A stretch of 26,916 bases of DNA from Chara braunii (lineage: Eukaryota > Streptophyta > Charophyceae > Charales > Characeae): the NCBI GenBank assembly GCA_003427395.1, contig BFEA01000166.1, forward strand, positions 2,636,878 through 2,663,793, read 5' to 3'. Under the pieces are notes generated by a model that saw nothing but the letters and a program-made list of their open reading frames with translations, was not told where the DNA came from and did no database searches. Positions 18,284-26,644 of the stretch are shown in pieces. The position numbers and the translations under genes were made by a program. Numbering within the stretch: position 1 is the stretch's first letter; the number at the start of each line of letters is the position of its first letter.

Positions 18284-18704
18284 CACGCGAAAAGGGGTTT
18301 TCGCACGGATGGAGGGTATGAGAGAAATGGTAGAAATCATGATTGAGGAAGCATTCAACAAGAAGGAGTGGATCAAGATGGGCCTGCCCCAAAAGAAGAG
18401 GAGGCAGGAGGACGAGGTCCTAGGTGTTATGGTAGCGGAAAAGAGGTCAGAGGTCGAACTTGGTGTTAGCCTGCCCAAACGGAAGGAAGTACGCATAGAC
18501 GTGCCGGAAATCGCACTCGAGATCCCCGATCTATTGCAACTCATTAAGACCCTCAGATACCACAAGGTAGGAATGGATTCGGCAGCCTTGGCCAAGTTCG
18601 AAAGAATGGTGCAAAAGGGATGTTGCCTGAATGAGAAACTAGTTAGTATTCAACCACGAGTCGTAGAGGCGACGGGGGCAATTTTGACTGTTCATTTTTT
18701 ATGA
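18242..18704 (+). pseudogene. Pol linker between protease and RT, frameshifted
   Basis: Continuation of Pol in a different frame from the protease, from the C6 run (18236-18241) to TGA 18702-18704. Content is charged and helical (MREMVEIMIEEAF, PQKKRRQEDEVLG), then PDLLQLIKTLRYHKVGMDSA. No catalytic motif is expected here. The frame is lost again at a run of six T (18695-18700). Both breaks sit on homopolymers, so sequencing error cannot be excluded. Confidence 0.5.
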
Positions 18705-18883
18705 GAAAGATCCCGGAAGGAAGTGTTCGAAAGTACAAGCCGGTAGGGAAGAAAGCAAAACCGGTCTCGATCCTGCTAGAGACATCAAAGGAAGAGGCAC
18801 CTTTGTCTTTTGTTATGGATGAACGGTCGGGTGGGCTAGTGCTGCTTGGGGTCACAAGCCCCAACTCGAGTGCTAGACGCTAA
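18701..18883 (+). pseudogene. Last recognisable piece of Pol, just before the RT domain
   Basis: A short frame containing VRKYKPVGKKAKPV, of the type (K-Y-K-P-V-x-K-K-x-x-P-V) that precedes the reverse transcriptase domain in several gypsy elements. It stops at 18881-18883 and is followed at once by a minisatellite. No RT (YxDD), RNase H or integrase (HHCC, DDE) motif was found anywhere downstream in the window. Confidence 0.5.
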
Positions 18884-18900
18884 GTCGGATGTACGCATCG

Positions 18901-18987
18901 ATGGTACATTACTGTGAGAAATTGAATGGATGGTACATTACTATGAGAAATGGAATGGATGGTACATTACTATGAGAAATGGAAGAG
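18901..18987. repeat. 29-bp minisatellite, 3 units
   Basis: ATGGTACATTACTATGAGAA units begin at 18901, 18930 and 18959, nearly identical (ACTGTGAG in the first). Confidence 0.95.
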
Positions 18988-19082
18988 AGAGAACAACACG
19001 CAAAAAATGAGATGGCCACCTTCTAACCTCCAAGACAGAAATGAGATCCGTAACCTCGAGGCTCACCCCCTCGGGTACTAAC

Positions 19083-19250
19083 ATTGAGAATGAAAAGGAA
19101 TGGCCCTAACCAGGCTGTTCGACTTGAGAATGGAAAGCCTGAGGAATGACCCTAACCAGGCTATTCGACTTGAGAATGGAAATGAATGGCCCTAACCAGG
19201 TTGTTCGACTTGAAAATGGAAAAGAACGACCCTAACCAGGTTGTTCGGGA
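19083..19250. repeat. About 40-bp minisatellite, 4 units
   Basis: CCCTAACCAGG recurs at 19104, 19150, 19190 and 19230, joined by TTGTTCGACTTGAGAATGGAA-type sequence written here by its parts: TTGTTCGACTTGA and GAATGGAAA. Confidence 0.9.
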
Positions 19251-19351
19251 ATGGCCCCTGACAAGGGTCATTCCTTTTGAGATAGGCACTGGGGTCCTCT
19301 GCATATTTGATTGAGAAAGGTTGATTGAGGATGAGTTTGAATGAGCAATAA

Positions 19352-19735
19352 GAGATGGAAAAAGCCGGTGGGTCGGTCATTGAAATAGCCAATGAATGAG
19401 AGAGATGGAAAAGGTCGGTGGGTCGGTCATTGTAATAGCCAATGGGATGAATGAGAGAGATGGAAAAGGTCGGTGGGTCGGTCATTGAAATAGCCAATGG
19501 GATGAATGAGAGAGATGGAAAAGGTCGGTGGGTCGGTCATTGAAATAGCCAATGGGATGAATGAGAGAGATGGAAAAGGCCGGTGGGTCGGTCATTAAAA
19601 TAACCAAAGGATGGATGAGAGAGGTCGAAAAAGCCGGTGGGTCGGTTGTTGAAATAGTCAATGAGTTGAATGGAGGAAATGGAAAAGGTCGGTGGGTCGG
19701 CCACTGAAAATTGCCAAGGAGGCGGGAGAAAGATG
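19352..19735. repeat. 55-bp minisatellite, 7 units
   Basis: GGTGGGTCGGTCATTG recurs at 19367, 19417, 19472, 19527, 19582, 19636 and 19691; most intervals are 55 bp. Units contain AATAGCCAATGGGATGAATG and GAGAGATGGAAAAGG. Minus-strand ORFs across it are repeat translations. Confidence 0.95.
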
Positions 19736-20078
19736 TGAATAAAAGAGGCGGAACCTTAAAGCCAAGAGGGGCAGGGGCCGTTGGGACGGTCACAGAGATT
19801 GGGTGTTGAGGAATGAGAAAACTGAGGATTGAGTGAGCGGAAGGGTCAGTCTTAAGAAATGGCTATTGAGAGAATGACCGCCAGACCGGTCATGGGGGTG
19901 GCCTTGTTGATAAGAGGCTGTCAGACCTGCCATGAGAATCAGCCTTGGAAATAGCATTGGATTGAATGATTGAGGATTGAATATTGCATTGCATAGGCAG
20001 GGGACCCTAGGCAACTTGAAATGGACTTGGAAATAGCCTTGAAATGAATTTTCTCTTTTTCTAGTCTTTGGCCTCAGC
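19736..20078. other. Gene-free, G/A-rich sequence
   Basis: Contains decayed repeat-like phrases (GACCGCCAGACCGGTCATG, CTGTCAGACCTGCCATGAG) that echo each other but give no regular period. No gene. Confidence 0.45.
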
Positions 20079-20105
20079 AAGAGGGGGGATACTGGTGCTC
20101 GCACC
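20079..20105 (+). promoter_or_regulatory. Possible polypurine tract and adjoining short hairpin
   Basis: AAGAGGGGGGA at 20079-20089 is followed by TACTGGTGC. GGTGC (20094-20098) and GCACC (20101-20105) form a 5-bp stem. A purine tract followed shortly by TG is what lies at the 3' LTR junction of an LTR element. I found no matching 5' copy of the downstream sequence, so this stays a guess. Confidence 0.25.
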
Positions 20106-20700
20106 GCGACCCCAAGACCTCTATCCCTGTAAGGAAAAAAGTCTCAGCGCGACCTGTTCCTCTTGTAAGAGGCTGAGGGTTAAAGGACCAAGGCACCTAC
20201 CTCTTGGATCGGTGCGGGACGTCCGGAACTGACCTCGACAACGAGCTCTAGTCGGGAAGTTCAAATTGCGCCTCGTGTTGAACGCCTAAACGTCAAAGGG
20301 TGAGGGAACCAAATGGGCGCGAGAGCCATTCTTTTTTCTAGTCTCTTTTGTTTTCCCCAACCACACGCCACGTCGTTGAGGGGGGGCATGGCCGCTTGGA
20401 ATGGACCACGGCGGTTCGCGTTAAGTTGAGCAGCACTGTCCAGAGGGAGGAGTNGGGCGTGGTNCCGGGTGGAAGCCACAACCACCACGGGGCATTGACA
20501 CCGCCCCGCCGGAGCATTACAACCGCTTCGGGACTAATTGCGAGGTCTTCGTAACTGCACTCGTGGACTAATTGAGAGCCCTAACTCTCTTGAAAGAAAG
20601 AGGCTGGATCCAAGAAAACACCACTCGGGAGGAACGATTCGCGAGGAAGCCCTTACGGCAAGAAGGGGTCCTGGGAGGCTTGGACTGGACCTGCCTTCCA
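20106..20700. other. Gene-free stretch, possible LTR remnant
   Basis: GC-rich, with short ORFs only. N bases at 20454 and 20464. It would be the start of a 3' LTR if the preceding polypurine tract is real; otherwise nothing is recognised. Confidence 0.35.
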
Positions 20701-20704
20701 GATG

Positions 20705-20760
20705 TGAGGAGGTAGCTCAGTAATGACGTCCGTCTCGTAAGCGGCAAAAGGTCGGACGGA
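20705..20760 (+). other. tRNA-like fragment (CGU anticodon loop-like)
   Basis: GAGGAGGTAGCTCAGT resembles a tRNA 5' region with D-arm (GTAGCTCAGT), and TCCGT-CTCGTAA-GCGG resembles an anticodon arm with CGU at the anticodon position, followed by AGGTCGG. No proper T-loop (GTTCGA) follows and the acceptor stem does not close, so it is a degenerate or chance tRNA-like piece, not a functional gene. Confidence 0.25.
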
Positions 20761-20979
20761 GTAAGGGGATGAGGTGAGTTATCAGCAGGGGGAGGACTAA
20801 TCACCCTTCCTTTTTGGGGCTGATGGGTCGGCATCCGCCTACTCGTTGGTGGGTCAAAGGTTACGTACCTCCGAGTGAGAACTAGTCGTACGATGGGGAC
20901 ATCGCATTTGGAGTGGGGGGAAGGTGTGCCATCTACCGAAGAAAAAACATGCAAAAGAGAAGGATACCATAAGCGTAAG

Positions 20980-21430
20980 GATGGATGAGTAATTGACTTT
21001 GCGCAGGTTTAAGAAAAGGTCTGGCAAGATGTCCAAAAGAGAAACGGATGAATAATTAACATTGCATGAGCTTGAGAAAAGGCCTGACAAGATGTCCAGA
21101 AGAAATGAATGAATGAGTAATTGACTTTGCGCAGGTTTGAGAAAAGGTCTGGCAAGATGTTCAGAAGAAAAGAAAGGATAAGTAATTGACTTTGCGCAGG
21201 CTTGAGAAGAGGTTTGGCAATTGACGTTGCATAAGCTTGAGAAAAGGCCTGGCAAGGTGTCCAGCTGAGGAAAATGAGAAAAGGCCTGGCAAGGTGTCCA
21301 GCTGAGGAAAAGATGTGTGAATGACTCCGCATGGGCTTGAGGAGAGACCTGGCAAGATGTCCAGGAGAGAAATAGATGAGTATTTGGTTTGTATGAGTCT
21401 GAGAAAAATGTCTGACAAGGGGTCTGGAAA
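20980..21430. repeat. About 64-bp minisatellite, about 7 units
   Basis: TAATTGACTTTGCGCAGG recurs at 20990, 21053 (variant), 21118 and 21183. Inside each unit comes GAGAAAAGG(T/C)CTGGCAAGATGTCCAG. A 35-bp deleted unit starts at 21218, and a local near-exact duplication of about 37 bp (AGGCCTGGCAAGGTGTCCAG twice) lies at 21244-21317. Long minus-strand ORFs here come from the repeat. Confidence 0.92.
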
Positions 21431-21603
21431 TAGGGATGCACAACGGATAAACTGGGCAGCATGCATGAAAAAGTTAAAAATGAGCAAGGAACAAGAAAGA
21501 ACAAAGAGTGACATGAATGCAAAATTGGCAGGACCTGAGGAAAGTCGGGCGAAAGGACCCGGGGGAGATGCATGTGGATTTGACAAAGCCTGAACGTCGG
21601 GGA

Positions 21604-22110
21604 ACGGTAAAGGGAAAACATGGATTGCACGGACCGAAAAGTAGATTATTTTTTTTATGACTCTAAGAATAATGAATGAGACAAATCCAAAATGTTTTCT
21701 CAATGAAATGGGAAGACAGATTTGAGATTACGAAGCACTTAGGGGGACTTGTGCCTGGACTCACTAATTCGAAGTGGGTATCACCACAGCAAAGGCGGCG
21801 GTTGTACTGGACGAACATCCCCCTTCCGGAGCAAATGCCTGACGTTGAGTTGCATCCGAAAACTTGCATACAATTTAATATCAACAAAACCAAGGCATAA
21901 AATGAGAAAACCAAGTGTGTTATGACAACAAATTGTCGCCCTGGGAATAAAGTCAGCATGCCAGTAGTTAAATGCATGAAGCAAGGAGAGCTTCGTCCGC
22001 TTCATGTTACTGAAATTGAAAGAATTATGGGTTGCCCTGCTTGGTGTACAGAGTTGACTGAAGAGGAAGTTTGCATCTCAATTGAGGAAAAGATCAAGAG
22101 GCAGAGCTAT
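21604..22110 (+). pseudogene. DNMT3-type DNA cytosine-5 methyltransferase fragment, broken
   Basis: DNMT3 enzymes methylate cytosine de novo. Homology to the second half of the catalytic domain is spread over frames: KGKHGLHGPKSRLFF (frame 1, to about 21654) matches the ARKGLYEGTGRLFF region of animal DNMT3 without gaps; after a run of eight T (21649-21656) comes LRIMNETNPK in frame 3; then frame 1 again with NVFSMKWEDRFEI, VSPQQRRRLYWTNIP (motif VIII type, R-x-R-Y-W/F) and LHVTEIERIMGCP (matches the TELERIFGFP block, motif IX region). An in-frame TAA at 21898-21900 interrupts it. Motif I, the PC catalytic loop and C-terminal motif X are missing, and motif VI ENV is damaged. No intron is visible over about 500 bp, which suggests a retrocopy or a single exon. 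Same strand as gag. Confidence 0.8.
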
Positions 22111-22905
22111 GACAGAAATGAGCAACCAGGTCTAAGTTGTAGAACCTTTCACTCCCCCATACCCTCCTCCATCCCAAGGGACGGAAGCTAAGGAAAACCT
22201 TGAGAAAGAAATGGAAAAAGAACAAAACGGACCCTGGCAAACTAACCACCCATAACATCTCATCCTCCTCCCCCGTCTATCCCTCCAAAATCCACTAACA
22301 AGAGATTGGTACGCGATGAGGATATCGCGAATGAGTGGGGGGAATGTGTCGGGACTGGTGGGTCCCGAATTACTTTCCATCACTCGAGAGATTGAATACG
22401 GATAATTTGTGCACAACAGAGAAATCTGGAGTGAGGAAGCAGGAGAGGAAAAAGACAAAGGATTAGGCCGCAGAAGGGAGTGATGTCCTGAGGAGAGAAC
22501 CACAGGAGGAAAGAACTAGCGGCGGCAAGCAAGCGAGCGCAAGAACAGGGGCACATAGAACATAGCAGGAGGTCGGGAGGGTCATCAGAATGCAATAAGA
22601 CTAAGACCAAAGGGCTCTTTGAACTAGCAATTGCAGCGCGACAGCAATAAGGGAATGAGGAAGTCGAGGGATGGGCGGCCAGAAGCCGCGGGAAGCCAGG
22701 AAATGAGGGGCTAACATGGGGGCCACCTATGGGAGTTTCGGAGCGAAGGCCCACAACATAAAAGATCGGCACACACAAGGCGGGAGGAAAGACTAAGGAG
22801 AGAGGTCGCTATGGGGCGACAAGACGACCAAGGGGCGTGGGACACCTCGGGGAAAGGCACCCGGGACCACGTGAGATTAAGTAAAAATAATGGTGTCCGC
22901 GGCGA
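22111..22905. other. Gene-free stretch
   Basis: A/G-rich on the plus strand, with short ORFs of no recognisable content. No regular repeat found. It separates the DNMT3 fragment from the hairpin-rich block. Confidence 0.45.
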
Positions 22906-22908
22906 AAT

Positions 22909-23082
22909 GTGTCGGGGGCCGCCGACGGGACTAAGTGTCGGGGACCACCGGCGGGACTAAGTGTCGGGGACCACCGACGGGACTAAGTGTCGGGGACCAC
23001 CGGCGGGACTAAGTATCGGGCACCACCGACGGGACTAAGTGTCGGGGACCACCGACGGGACAAGTGTCGGGGACATGTGAGA
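22909..23082. repeat. 26-bp minisatellite, about 6-7 units
   Basis: GTGTCGGGGACCACCGRCGG with GACTAA recurs at 22909 (variant), 22935, 22961, 22987, 23013 (GTATCGGGC) and 23039, with a 25-bp unit at 23064. R alternates between G and A. Confidence 0.93.
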
Positions 23083-23138
23083 GTCCCAAGAAGAAACGAC
23101 GACAGCGCATGAAGGAAAAATAATAAATGCAAGGTGCA

Positions 23139-23162
23139 CCGTCAAGATCGACATCTTGACGG
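23139..23162. repeat. Perfect 10-bp inverted repeat, 4-nt loop
   Basis: CCGTCAAGAT, CGAC, ATCTTGACGG. The corresponding place in the second copy (24556-24597) also forms a hairpin. Confidence 0.85.
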
Positions 23163-23423
23163 CCAAGAATATTAACACCACTAGTGCAAGTACTAGTGAT
23201 GACAAATGGGAAGGCCAAAAGGAAAAGGAAAAGTAAAGAAAACTGAAGTGGGAAGCATGGGAGCAATCCGAAAAATCTTGGATCAGCCTCCCCCAAGAAA
23301 ATAGAGTCAAATAAGACCCCATGTGAGAAATAGCCCTCCGGGACAAAATCGGAGTAAGAGGGACCATTGTGGGAGAAGTAAAGGAGTAAAAGGAGGCTCC
23401 CATGGGCATGGGAAGGCCATTAT

Positions 23424-23449
23424 TGCAGCCCGAGAAATAACGGGCTGCA
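23424..23449. repeat. 26-nt hairpin family, member 1
   Basis: TGCAGCCCG pairs with CGGGCTGCA around an 8-nt loop. Related 26-nt sequences lie at 24004-24029 and 24165-24190. At stem position 6/21 the C-G pair here is T-A in both others, a compensatory change. Confidence 0.7.
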
Positions 23450-23623
23450 CCTTGGGCATAGGGAGGGCCAAAACTAAGAGGAAGAGGCTAGAAAAGGGCC
23501 TTAACGGCCACTTGATACTTGGCATGCTAGAAAAAAAAAAGAAAAGAACAGAAAATGGGGGAGAATAAGACAAAAAGAGTGAGAGGGAGTGAGTGAGTTG
23601 GCCGTCAGTAGGGACTGCCATAG

Positions 23624-23645
23624 GTAGGGACTGGCAGGTCCCTAC
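23624..23645. repeat. Perfect 8-bp inverted repeat, 6-nt loop
   Basis: GTAGGGAC, TGGCAG, GTCCCTAC. GTAGGGACTG is also repeated directly at 23608. The matching site in the second copy forms a longer hairpin at 25040-25074. Confidence 0.8.
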
Positions 23646-23665
23646 TGTCCAAAAAAGGAGGAGAC

Positions 23666-23705
23666 AAGAAAAGAAAAGAAAAGAAAAGAAAAGAAAAGAA
23701 AAGAG
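23666..23705. repeat. (AAAAG)n pentanucleotide microsatellite
   Basis: About eight AAAAG units in a row, ending AGAGAAAAAGG. Confidence 0.95.
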
Positions 23706-23794
23706 AAAAAGGCCTTAACGGTAAAAAACGGTCACTTGGGGAGATTCATTCGTGACCAGATTCATTCTGGAATATGGCGGTTACAAAGGACTTG

Positions 23795-23833
23795 GATTTT
23801 CTTTGATTTTTGCAGAGAAAATCAAAGAAAATC
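23795..23833. repeat. Perfect 16-bp inverted repeat, 7-nt loop
   Basis: GATTTTCTTTGATTTT pairs fully with AAAATCAAAGAAAATC around TGCAGAG. A bulged G and three more pairs extend the stem outward. It is the strongest hairpin seen in the window. Confidence 0.85.
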
Positions 23834-23867
23834 AAGGCCTCTTGCAACCGGATTAAAACGTAATACA

Positions 23868-24190
23868 TGCATGAGGAGAAACAGATGTTTTAGGTGCATT
23901 CGAAGTCAAAATCAAGGCCGGATGCACTTGGGAATTGACCGTTTTTTTTTCTTTTGACTAGGGGCTAGTTGTGGGGCATTGGGGCTAAAGAATTAACCCC
24001 CATTGCAGTCCGAGTTGCAACAAACTGCATGGGGGAGAGAAAACACATGTTCTAGGTGCATCCGGAGCCAATATTGAGCCCGGATGCACTAGAAAATTTA
24101 ACGCTTCATTTTCTTTTAACATGGGGCAAATTGTGGGGCTGTGGGTGTGTAAAACAGCCATGACTGCAGTCCGAAGAATTACTGACTGCA
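23868..24190 (+). repeat. About 160-bp tandem duplication
   Basis: TGCATGAGGAGAAA at 23868, TGCATGGGGGAGAG at 24026 and TGCATGAGGA at 24187 mark a period of 158-161 bp. Units share ATGTT-TAGGTGCATCCG-AG, GGATGCACT, and TTGTGGGGC. The second unit carries clearer versions. The 26-nt hairpins at 24004 and 24165 lie at corresponding places in the units. Confidence 0.85.
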
Positions 24191-24288
24191 TGAGGATGCC
24201 AAGGCCAAGGGGAAATGGACTACGGCAAGCCCGGAAAGACAAGAAAGGAGCAATTTCGGCAAGGTGCAAGTAAAGACGGTAAACGGCA

Positions 24289-24311
24289 ACCGTGAGATGA
24301 GATCTCGCGGT
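24289..24311. repeat. 10-bp stem hairpin, 3-nt loop
   Basis: ACCGTGAGAT pairs with ATCTCGCGGT around GAG, with one G-U type pair. Confidence 0.7.
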
Positions 24312-24479
24312 CTAGAAAAATTGGCACACATATAGAAATGATGGGACCACCAAGGGCAATGGGCCCCAAAGAAATAAAAACGGGACGTCGTCCGGGATGT
24401 TGTCGGGGACCAAATGGGTCCAAATAATAAAAATCGGAAAACGAGACCGCCAGCGGGACAAAGAAATGCAGCTAGCGTG

Positions 24480-25080
24480 TAGGAAAATGGCAGGGACTTG
24501 GAATGTCCCAAGGGAACCATGAGCAAATACAAGGAATAATTGTGCAAGCAAGCGGCACCGTCGAGATCGACCGTCGAGATCGAAGATCTAGACGGTGAAA
24601 AATATTAGCACCACTAGTGGGAGCAAGAGGGAGAGCCATGTGAAAAAGAAAAATGAAATAAGGGTGTTGGGAAGGCTGCCCAGCAGCCCGGGATATCTCG
24701 GACTAGCAAGGCATAAGAAAATAGAGCCTTGAGAAGCTCAACATGAGAAAAAGGCTGCCCTTAGAAAATCGGAGCAAAAGGGGCTCAAAATTGGGCAAAC
24801 GGGAACAAAATGGAGCCCCCTAGGAACATGGGGGTGCCATTATTGGAATCCGAGATGTAACGGCCAAGTAACAGCCATGAACCTGGCCTTGAATGAGGCC
24901 CTAGGGCCTAGAAAGAGGGTGCACAGCAGTTTGACACTTGTCACAACAGAAATAAAAGAAAAAGAAAGAAAAATGGGAGAAAAAGGAGGGAGAATGAGAC
25001 AAAAAGGGAGAAAAGAGTGGAGGAGAGTGTGTCGGTCTATTGGGACCTGCACAGTAGGGACTGGCAGGTCCCAACAGTGA
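24480..25080 (+). repeat. Long diverged direct repeat, copy 2
   Basis: Partner of 23060-23650 with the same order of anchors. A local 13-bp tandem duplication (ACCGTCGAGATCG at 24557 and 24570) enlarges its first hairpin. It ends at the TAGGGACTGGCAGGTCCC hairpin. Confidence 0.75.
25040..25074. repeat. Perfect 11-bp inverted repeat, 13-nt loop
   Basis: TTGGGACCTGC (25040-25050) pairs fully with GCAGGTCCCAA (25064-25074). Confidence 0.85.
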
Positions 25081-26283
25081 CCTCATCCCTCCTAGAATGA
25101 GGGAGGGCAATCCGGATTGCAGAGATATGATCCTTAGGGTCATATCTCAATAAAATCTGAATTAAAAAGCTGAAAATGAGAGAAAATGCAAAAAGGAAGT
25201 GGCCGGTTTTCTTTTGGGCCATGGATCTGAGATCAGATCTCATGGTAGAGAGGAACTAGCCATTTTTTGTGGGCCAGCTCAAAACGGCTAGCTCCGGAAT
25301 GAGGTGGCAGCCCAAAATGGAAAGAAATAAAAGAGGGAAAATGACAAAACAGTGCATTTAACCCAAAAAGAGAGCCAGATGCACCAAAAATTGAAAAATT
25401 GGACTTAGGGGCTCAAAATTGAAGCAAGGGCTACCAGGGGGTAGCTCGGATTATTGCTGGCCTTGGATCTCAGCCAGATCCAAGGCTGAAAATGTGCCGC
25501 CATATGGAAAAATGCTCCGATGTACTCAAAAGAGGCCGAAACTTGAAAAAATCGAGAAAAAGGCCCACAAGGCTTTTTTCTTTCAAGTATTGCTGCCCCT
25601 TGGGTATTAGGACCCTAGGGGGCAGCATTTGAGCAATGAAAAAGAGGCCGGGGAAGGCCAAGAGGCAGTCCGAGTTGGTACCAACCACTTGGAATGCATG
25701 CACTTGGCCAAAATGAGGCCCAGGTACCTCCAGAAGGGCATAGTGAGGAAATTTTGCCTTGGGGGTACCTCGGTTCACCTCAAGGCTCATGGGGAGGCTC
25801 ATGGGCTGGCCGGACTGCTGTTTTCAGCCTACATAAGTTGAGGATGCAGTCCGCCACTCTTACATTTGCATGAGGAGTGCCCATGCTGCCTTAGTGAGCC
25901 CACAGGAGCATCTTTGCACTTGGAGTGAGGAGGGACGAGCCCATGCTAGTGGGAGAGCTTAGAGGAGACTAGGAGGTAGTGGAGAGGACTCTAGAGGATA
26001 GTGATGGTGGGAGAGACACTTGGAAGGTGATCCGCCATATCCCTCCTGGGTGTAGGAAAGGAGGAGAGGCTAGAGGAGGCCCATTAGCCCTCCTAGAGGA
26101 GAGGACTTCATAGTCATAGCTGGGGGAGCTTGCCATAGCCTGAGAGAAAGCAAGGGAGGAGGAGAGAAGGGCTTGGAGAAGAAGGAAGCCATAGCCAAGA
26201 GAGGATTGTGCAAGGAGAGAAAGCTTCATCAACAGGACACCAACACCAAGGAATCAACAAGGTGAGAGGAAGGAAGAAGCTTC
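25081..26283. other. Gene-free, purine-rich stretch with hairpins
   Basis: No supported gene. It holds CCATGGATCTGA-GA-TCAGAT-CT-CATGG near 25220-25246 and a perfect 11-bp inverted repeat GCCTTGGATCT/AGATCCAAGGC with a 5-nt loop at 25460-25486. From about 25930 it becomes strongly G/A-rich (GGAGAG, GAGGAG motifs) up to the CTT tract. Confidence 0.5.
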
Positions 26284-26293
26284 TTCACCTTCA

Positions 26294-26325
<32 letters not shown>

Positions 26326-26580
26326 TTATTTTCTTCTTCTTCTTCTTCTTCTTCTTCTTCTTCTTCTTTCTCTTCTTCTTCTTCTTCCTCTCCTCCTTCT
26401 TCTTCCTCTTCTTCCTCCTCACTCCCTCCTTCTTCCTTCTCTTCTCTCCCATCTTCATCTCCTCCTTCCTCCTCCTTACTTTCATTCTCTTTCCCTTCCT
26501 CCCCTTCTTCTCCATTCTCATCTTCCTCATCTCTCTCCTCTTCTCCTCCATCTTCTCTTACTTCACCTTCTCTCTTCCAT
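26284..26580. repeat. (CTT)n-rich polypyrimidine tract
   Basis: Nearly pure pyrimidine on the plus strand, CTT and CCT units, cleanest at about 26330-26395. The Phe/Leu-rich plus-strand and Glu/Lys-rich minus-strand ORFs across it are low-complexity translations. Confidence 0.95.
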
Positions 26581-26644
26581 GGGTTACCCAAACTCTTATC
26601 TTTCACTTATGGACTAGGAGGTAGTACTCCGATTCTAACCTAGA

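Larger units (their letters stand above)
23060..23650 (+). repeat. Long diverged direct repeat, copy 1
   Basis: Aligns in patches with 24480-25080, about 1.43 kb away. Shared anchors in order: TGTCGGGGAC, GAGTCCCAAG/AATGTCCCAAG, GCACCGTC-AGATCGA, AATATTA-CACCACTAGTG, AAATCGGAG-AA, GCCATTATTG-A--CCGAGA--TAACG, GGGAGAATGAGACAAAAAG-type, and TAGGGACTGGCAGGTCCC. No coding frame is conserved. Confidence 0.75.

Noticed and set aside
20854-21630. 258-aa minus-strand ORF (and overlapping 144- and 180-aa ORFs)
   Set aside because: They run through the 64-bp minisatellite and translate it repeatedly in several frames at once; no domain.
22909-23082. CRISPR-like regular repeats (26 bp)
   Set aside because: Units are contiguous with no unique spacers; eukaryotic minisatellite.
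26208-26624. Phe/Leu-rich 138-aa ORF and Glu/Lys-rich 125-aa antisense ORF
   Set aside because: Translations of the CTT microsatellite.
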